The notes under the pieces were generated by a model. It did no database searches. It saw only the letters and a list, made by a program, of their open reading frames with translations, and was not told where the DNA came from. A stretch of DNA of 64,000 nt from Nitrospirota bacterium. Its GTDB lineage: Bacteria > Nitrospirota > Thermodesulfovibrionia > Thermodesulfovibrionales > UBA1546. Numbering within the stretch: the first letter of the stretch is position 1; each line of letters opens with the position of its first letter. The stretch is from positions 1-64,000 of the forward strand of contig JACQXE010000004.1 in the NCBI GenBank assembly GCA_016208915.1, read 5' to 3'. A program made the position numbers and the translations under genes. Below are positions 59,564 to 64,000 of the stretch, one piece after another.

Positions 59564-59692
59564 CAGAGCAGGATATAGTATTTTCGCTCATTCTCGGCCT
59601 TCGGCCTCCGAGGTTTTTGCCTCTTGATTATTTATATACATACTGTTGGAATATCAGCAAAAAAATCCGCTCAAATACTATATCCTGCTCTG
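59564..59692. repeat. Dispersed inverted-repeat element, copy 5 (short type)
   Basis: The outer arms CAGAGCAGGATATAGTATTTT and AAATACTATATCCTGCTCTG pair almost perfectly. The core has the TCTCGGCCTTCGGCCTCCGAGG hairpin and GGAATATCAGCAAAAAAATCC, with the same AT-rich middle as copy 4. It lies between the mutS stop and the cobO start (24 bases away), so part of the cobO leader is element sequence. Confidence 0.92.
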
Positions 59693-59716
59693 GGATTTAT
59701 ATATAAAGACTTCAAT

Positions 59717-60241
59717 ATGGCAAAAGGATGCATACATATATACACAGGGAATGGCAAAGGGAAAACAACTGCTGTTGTGGGCCTGGCGCTGCGGGCAAAA
59801 AGCAGAGGGTTGCGCGTGCTCTTTGTGCAATTCATGAAAGGCAGTATGGATTCAGGCGAGATCAGTCTATTGAAGAGTATATCTGTAAAGATAAAAAAAT
59901 TTCCTAAAATACTTTCCCCCTATTTCCATCCTGATATAGACAAAAAAAAACTCCAAAAGCACGCAAAAGAAGCAGTTACCTATCTTAAAAAGATCATGGC
60001 AGATAAAAAGTTCGATATGATCATCCTCGATGAATTCAACTGTCTCCTTAAAGAAGGCATCCTAACAGATACCATAGCTATCGACCTTTTATCGGTTAAG
60101 CCGGCCGGCATAGAACTTATACTCACAGGAAGAGGCGCAACAAAAAAACTCATCAGAGCCTCTGATTACGTCACAGATATGCGGATGATTAAGCATCCCT
60201 TTTCCAAAGGCATAAAGGCAAGAGAAGGCATTGAGTATTAG
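59717..60241 (+). CDS. cobO: Corrinoid adenosyltransferase (CobO/BtuR family)
   Basis: This 174-aa enzyme starts at ATG 59717. The track's start at 59624 lies inside the repeat element and is not credible. It has the P-loop IYTGNGKGKTTAVVGLALRA, VLFVQFMKG, FDMIILDEFNCLLKEG and GIELILTGRGA. It transfers adenosyl from ATP to cob(I)alamin, giving coenzyme B12. No other cobalamin gene is adjacent and no cobalamin riboswitch is visible upstream. Confidence 0.93.
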   Translation: MAKGCIHIYTGNGKGKTTAVVGLALRAKSRGLRVLFVQFMKGSMDSGEISLLKSISVKIKKFPKILSPYFHPDIDKKKLQKHAKEAVTYLKKIMADKKFDMIILDEFNCLLKEGILTDTIAIDLLSVKPAGIELILTGRGATKKLIRASDYVTDMRMIKHPFSKGIKAREGIEY

Positions 60242-60400
60242 CCTTTTGAAAATTTTGATATAAATACTTGATGCCTTGCTTAAAAGAGAGTATTATTAGG
60301 GCAAAATATTGGATTAAGAGGAGGTGATTTCTAAGATAGCATAATATAACTGGATCAGTATTACTAACCTTAAACTCCAACTAAGGGGGAGGATGGATTT

Positions 60401-61945
60401 ATGGAAGAAAAATGTAAGATCGAAAAAAAGGGAGGTTGGTCCAGTCTGTTAAAGAACGAAGACTGGCTTGCTGTCTGGTTAGGAGCTTTAATCATTGTAT
60501 TAATTCTCGCCTCATACAATTGGAAACTTATAGATCTTTCCAAAATCAACGTAAATTTCAAATGGACAACAGACAGTCAGATTGCTTTGCGTACTGCAAA
60601 ATGGAAAAATTCCATAGATCCGCTTATAAAAGAGGCTGAGGCAAAAGGGGAACAGGGAACTGTCATAAGGCTTCAGGCTCTTAAAGAAGCGCTGGATCAG
60701 GGAGACCGGAAGGCTATTGTCAAGGCAGCCGGAAAGGTCGAAAATATAGGTGGAATTCCAGCTGAACTCGGAAAGGAAATTGCAGACCGTTCAAAGGCTG
60801 AGACTGCAAAAACCCTTAAATGGGACAATTTATCCAGTGTTATTAAGATCGGGATAGCCTTTCTCATAATTTCTTCAATCGGGATTATCCTGCTGGGCAG
60901 ATCTATCGGCAAATATATTGCTGGTTTTCCTGTTGTCTTTTTCCTTGCATGGCTTTCTCGATTTTTGGCTGGCAATGCATTGCCAAGTGACTGGGGAATA
61001 GAATACGTTATCTTCGCTCTCATCGTTGGTCTTGCTATAAGCAACACTGTCGGTCTTCCAGGATGGGTAAAAGAGGCTGTACAGACTGAGTATTATATAA
61101 AGACAGGGCTGGTAATTCTTGGTGCTGGACTGCTATTTTTTGAGATACTTCAGGCAGGCGCCCTTGGAATTATACAGGCGCTTCTTGTAATCCTTGTTGT
61201 CTGGTACTGCTGCTTCTGGCTCTGTAGAAAGCTAAAAGTCGATGACGAATTTGCAGTAATGCTTTCAAGCGCAGTCTCTATCTGCGGTGTTTCTGCTGCA
61301 ATAGCAAGTTGCGGCGCAATTGAGGGCGACAAAAAGAAGCTCTCATATGTTACTTCCCTTGTCCTAATCTGCGCTGTACCTATGATGGTCCTGATGCCTT
61401 GGGCGGTCAAGGCACTGGGTATCCCGGATTTGGTTGGAGGCGCATGGCTTGGAGGCACACTCGACACAAGCGGTTCTGTTGTTGCTGCAGGCGCCCTTAT
61501 CAGCGAACCTGCGATGAAAACAGGCGTTATAGTAAAGTTTTCACAGAACGCATTAATCGGTGTTGCAGCGTTTATACTGTCTATCTGGTGGACATTTAAA
61601 AAAGGAGCAGCAGCAGGACAGCGGCCTACCGCTGGTGTCATATGGGAACGCTTTCCAAAATTTGTATTGGGATTTATTGTAGCCTCATTTGTCTTTTCAT
61701 TCATACTGCCTCTCGATACAGTCAACGACACAAAGAAGGCGCTGACCGAATTGAGAACTTGGTGGTTTGCACTCGCCTTTGTATCGATAGGTCTTGAGAC
61801 ACGGTTTCTTGATATGATGAAGATGGAAGGCGGCCGGCCGGCTGCAGCCTTTTTACTTGCACAGAGTTTCAATATAATCTGGACACTAATACTGGCATAC
61901 CTTCTTTTTGGCGGGATTATTTTCGCGGTGCCTGATATACGGTAG
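60401..61945 (+). CDS. YeiH-family putative sulfate exporter with N-terminal extension
   Basis: This 514-aa membrane protein begins with one helix (about 20-40) and a soluble segment of about 95 residues (KWTTDSQIALRTAKWK...), which standard YeiH proteins (about 340 aa) lack. The YeiH/UPF0324 domain follows, with about ten helices and FALIVGLAISNTVGLPGW, GICVSAAIA-like SICGVSAAIASCGAIEGDKK and GGTLDTSGSVVAAG. Family members are proposed sulfate or sulfonate exporters. GGGGGAGGATGGATTT precedes the ATG. The rhodanese downstream fits a sulfur-related job. Confidence 0.85.
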   Translation: MEEKCKIEKKGGWSSLLKNEDWLAVWLGALIIVLILASYNWKLIDLSKINVNFKWTTDSQIALRTAKWKNSIDPLIKEAEAKGEQGTVIRLQALKEALDQGDRKAIVKAAGKVENIGGIPAELGKEIADRSKAETAKTLKWDNLSSVIKIGIAFLIISSIGIILLGRSIGKYIAGFPVVFFLAWLSRFLAGNALPSDWGIEYVIFALIVGLAISNTVGLPGWVKEAVQTEYYIKTGLVILGAGLLFFEILQAGALGIIQALLVILVVWYCCFWLCRKLKVDDEFAVMLSSAVSICGVSAAIASCGAIEGDKKKLSYVTSLVLICAVPMMVLMPWAVKALGIPDLVGGAWLGGTLDTSGSVVAAGALISEPAMKTGVIVKFSQNALIGVAAFILSIWWTFKKGAAAGQRPTAGVIWERFPKFVLGFIVASFVFSFILPLDTVNDTKKALTELRTWWFALAFVSIGLETRFLDMMKMEGGRPAAAFLLAQSFNIIWTLILAYLLFGGIIFAVPDIR

Positions 61946-62085
61946 GATCAAGGCTTTATGCGTTATATGTATAATTGCAAGAAACTAAGTAAAACATTAA
62001 AGTGTCACAGTATCACTGTATCAAAGCTTAGTGGCTATGATAACTCTGAATCTGTGATACAAATAAAGGTGAAAGGAGGTGAACT

Positions 62086-62592
62086 ATGAAAAGTATGTTA
62101 AGGACAGGCTTCTCTGTTGCACTGGCCATAATGTTTCTCATGAGCGTAGGATATGCTGTTGATTCAAAATATTCAGCAGACACTATCAAGAAGGTCGATG
62201 AATTTAAGATTCTGAAAAGAGATAAAAAGGACATGCCTGAATCTCTCCCTGGCGTTAAAAATATTAAAGCTGAAGAATTGAAATCTTGGATCGACCAGAA
62301 AAAGAAGATCGTTATTCTGGACAATCGTCCTGCTGATGAATTTGAGAAGGAGCATATACCAGGCGCTGTCAGACTCAATTCAGACGATCTTCTCGATGAC
62401 TCAAAAAAGGCTGAACAGGCAGGTCTTAAGAAAGACGATATCATTGCCGCATATTGCAACGGCGCAAAGTGCTGGCGGTCTCCTGCAGTGTCTGTTATGT
62501 TACAAAATTTAGGGTACAAAAATATCAATTGGTTACGTGATGGGCTTCCTGAATGGGTCAAAAAAGGCTACCCAACAGCAGAAGGCAAATAA
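62086..62592 (+). CDS. Periplasmic rhodanese-like protein
   Basis: This 168-aa protein has a signal peptide (to about residue 25) and a rhodanese domain (about 63-160; KIVILDNRPADEFEKEHIPGAVRLN). The active loop reads YCNGAKCWRSPA, giving catalytic Cys followed by CW, a variant seen in periplasmic rhodaneses. It would transfer sulfane sulfur in the periplasm. GAAAGGAGGTGAACT precedes the ATG. It lies 140 bases after the YeiH-type transporter, with a terminator after it. Confidence 0.9.
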   Translation: MKSMLRTGFSVALAIMFLMSVGYAVDSKYSADTIKKVDEFKILKRDKKDMPESLPGVKNIKAEELKSWIDQKKKIVILDNRPADEFEKEHIPGAVRLNSDDLLDDSKKAEQAGLKKDDIIAAYCNGAKCWRSPAVSVMLQNLGYKNINWLRDGLPEWVKKGYPTAEGK

Positions 62593-62600
62593 TTTTTTTT

Positions 62601-62630
62601 TATAGGGGCATGGGATACTATGCCCCTATA
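62601..62630 (+). terminator. Rho-independent terminator after the rhodanese gene
   Basis: The sequence TATAGGGGCATGGGATACTA plus TGCCCCTATA gives an 11-bp stem with a T-rich tail (TTTGTGTTTTTTT). Confidence 0.9.
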
Positions 62631-62778
62631 TTTGTGTTTTTTTCCGACGGAAAACTATATCTGTGCTTTTTTTTAACACCGTTCTCCTTGAAAAATTATA
62701 TTAGAAAAAATAGCAACCATCTATGTTTTTATATAAATAAAGTATATTATTATAAATTAACAAGATGAGGTGTGACAG

Positions 62779-64000
62779 ATGACAAATTCGTGGCATTCGA
62801 TAGCGGTAGCCGAGGTCTTACAGGAACTAACCACTGATCTTCATAGAGGTTTAACTATTGATGAGGTAAAAACAAGAGTCGAAAGATACGGCACCAATGA
62901 ACTTAAAAAAGAAGGAAAAGTCTCACCATTAAGATTATTCATAAATCAGTTTAAAAATATCCTCATAATAATTCTCATTGTAGCTATCGGATTTTCTGCA
63001 CTTATAGGGGAATTTATTGATGCCATCATCATTAGCGTGATAGTAGTATTCACAGCAGTTTTAGGTTTTATTCAGGAGTACCGTGCAGAAAAAGCACTCG
63101 AGGCACTCAAAAGAATGCTTTTCCCAACAATAACTGCATTAAGAGATGGCAAGGAGAAAGATATTCCTATAAAAGAACTCGTGCCTGGAGATATACTGCT
63201 GCTTGAGGCTGGGGATAAGATACCGGCAGATGCAAGATTGGTTGAGAACTATTCCCTGAGATGTGATGAGTCGTCCCTAACTGGAGAATCGCTGCCTGTA
63301 GGCAAAGATACTGCCTCATTGTCTCAGGATGTGCGAGTAAGTGACAGAAAAAATATGATATTCACAGGGACCACTGTCACGTATGGAAGAGGAAAGGCTG
63401 TTGTTACATCCACAGGCATGAATACAGAGTTTGGTAAAATTGCGAGGGAGGTAATGGAAGTCAAAACTGAAAAAACACCTCTGGAAAAAAGAACAGAAGA
63501 AATAGGAAAATGGCTCGGTATAATCGCCTTGGGAATATGTTTCATAGTTGCAGGTATCAGCATATTAAGAGAGATATTAGGAAGTGGAACGATAGACCTG
63601 CAATTTATTATAACAATGGTTATGTTTGCTGTAGCGCTCGCCGTTGCTGCAGTACCCGAAGCTTTAGCAGCCATAGTTACAGGAGCTCTTGCAATAGGAA
63701 TGCGCCAGATGGCAAAAAACCATGCGCTCGTAAGAAAAATGTCTGCGGTAGAAACGCTTGGATGCACAACAGTTATATGCTCAGATAAAACTGGAACATT
63801 AACAAAGGGAGAAATGACTGTAAGAAAAATATTCTCTGAGCAAAAGTTGATTGAGGTGAGCGGTGCAGGATATGCACCAATCGGAGAATTTAAAGGGGCT
63901 GACATATCAAAAAGTAATTCATATCTTCATATGTTTCTGAAAAGCGGTACTCTATGCAATGATTCAGACCTTCATGAAAAAGATGGCAAATGGCTTATAA
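62779..64000 (+). CDS. Cation-transporting P-type ATPase, N-terminal part (open at window end)
   Basis: The frame from ATG 62779 stays open to the window edge (about 407 codons), so it is missing from the ORF track. It has a cation-ATPase N-terminal domain (VLQELTTDLHRGLTIDEV), membrane helices, the actuator SLTGES (about 165-170), the ion-site helix AVAAVPEALAA, and the phosphorylation motif CSDKTGTLTKG (Asp at about 336). This fits the Ca2+-type (P2) ATPases. GAGGTGTGACAG precedes the start. The C-terminal half lies beyond the window. Confidence 0.9.
   Translation, partial: MTNSWHSIAVAEVLQELTTDLHRGLTIDEVKTRVERYGTNELKKEGKVSPLRLFINQFKNILIIILIVAIGFSALIGEFIDAIIISVIVVFTAVLGFIQEYRAEKALEALKRMLFPTITALRDGKEKDIPIKELVPGDILLLEAGDKIPADARLVENYSLRCDESSLTGESLPVGKDTASLSQDVRVSDRKNMIFTGTTVTYGRGKAVVTSTGMNTEFGKIAREVMEVKTEKTPLEKRTEEIGKWLGIIALGICFIVAGISILREILGSGTIDLQFIITMVMFAVALAVAAVPEALAAIVTGALAIGMRQMAKNHALVRKMSAVETLGCTTVICSDKTGTLTKGEMTVRKIFSEQKLIEVSGAGYAPIGEFKGADISKSNSYLHMFLKSGTLCNDSDLHEKDGKWLI

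Noticed and set aside
59624-59716. Upstream start of the cobO ORF
   Set aside because: These codons lie in repeat copy 5; family proteins start at the P-loop region, matching ATG 59717.
61150-61872. 240-aa minus-strand ORF
   Set aside because: Shadow of the YeiH-type transporter, which has clear family motifs on the plus strand.
1-64000. CRISPR arrays, tRNA and rRNA genes
   Set aside because: I looked for regularly spaced repeats, cloverleaf-like GTTCGAATC segments and rRNA words and found none.

Overview
The window looks like chromosome from a Gram-negative, anaerobic, respiring bacterium. FadL-type and DUF3373-type outer-membrane proteins and an AMIN-domain amidase indicate an outer membrane. 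Three octaheme c-type cytochromes plus rubredoxin, rubrerythrin and a flavodiiron protein indicate anaerobic nitrogen-oxide chemistry with oxygen/NO defence. The mix (octaheme nitrite reductase, HAO-like proteins, DsrE-like protein, many signalling kinases, dispersed palindromic repeats) suits Nitrospirota/Thermodesulfovibrionia or a similar deltaproteobacterium-like lineage. This placement is inference; no rRNA gene is present.

Layout. 1-7 kb is an accessory, defence-rich region: the end of an IS3-family element sits in a broken hicA, followed by an EndoQ-like repair nuclease, a PIN/UPF0175 toxin-antitoxin pair, a TIR-like protein, and a restriction-modification pair whose methylase is frameshifted. 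7-15 kb holds a nucleoside transporter, a Crp/Fnr regulator, and a nitrogen-oxide cluster: small heme-copper-oxidase-like protein, Fe-S protein, DUF1858 protein, octaheme nitrite reductase, octaheme HAO-like protein, rubredoxin, and a c-type/CopD-like/b5-like fusion. Four FNR-like palindromes lie upstream of four of these genes. 15-25 kb, all on the minus strand, carries envelope proteins, a DsrE-like protein, small membrane proteins, a third octaheme cytochrome, rubrerythrin and a flavodiiron protein.

24.8-38 kb holds a CHASE-domain sensor and hybrid kinase, an AddA-like helicase-nuclease, recO, a bifunctional nuclease-family protein, an aminotransferase, an ABC-type periplasmic binding protein, and a second hybrid kinase split by a frameshift at an A7 run. 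38-52 kb is housekeeping: rnc, yggS-proC-yggT-divIVA-hisS, rnr, KH-rpsP-ffh, trxA, D-aminoacylase, EcfT, amidase and Nfu, interrupted by an hsdS remnant and a Phd/PIN toxin-antitoxin pair. At 52.2-56.9 kb a STAS/GHKL gene and a DUF4325-like gene flank an overlapping three-gene cassette: a TIR-like protein, a DNA methylase fused to a degenerate staphylococcal-nuclease domain, and a MjaI-like restriction enzyme. 57-64 kb has mutS, cobO, a YeiH-type transporter, a periplasmic rhodanese, and the start of a P-type ATPase.

Two features run across the whole window. First, a five-copy family of 130-200 bp inverted-repeat elements has locus-specific outer arms that remain complementary within each copy. 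Second, short palindromic or tandem repeats are inserted in frame inside several protein genes (kinase, AddA, YggS, D-aminoacylase). No tRNA, rRNA or CRISPR array was seen.
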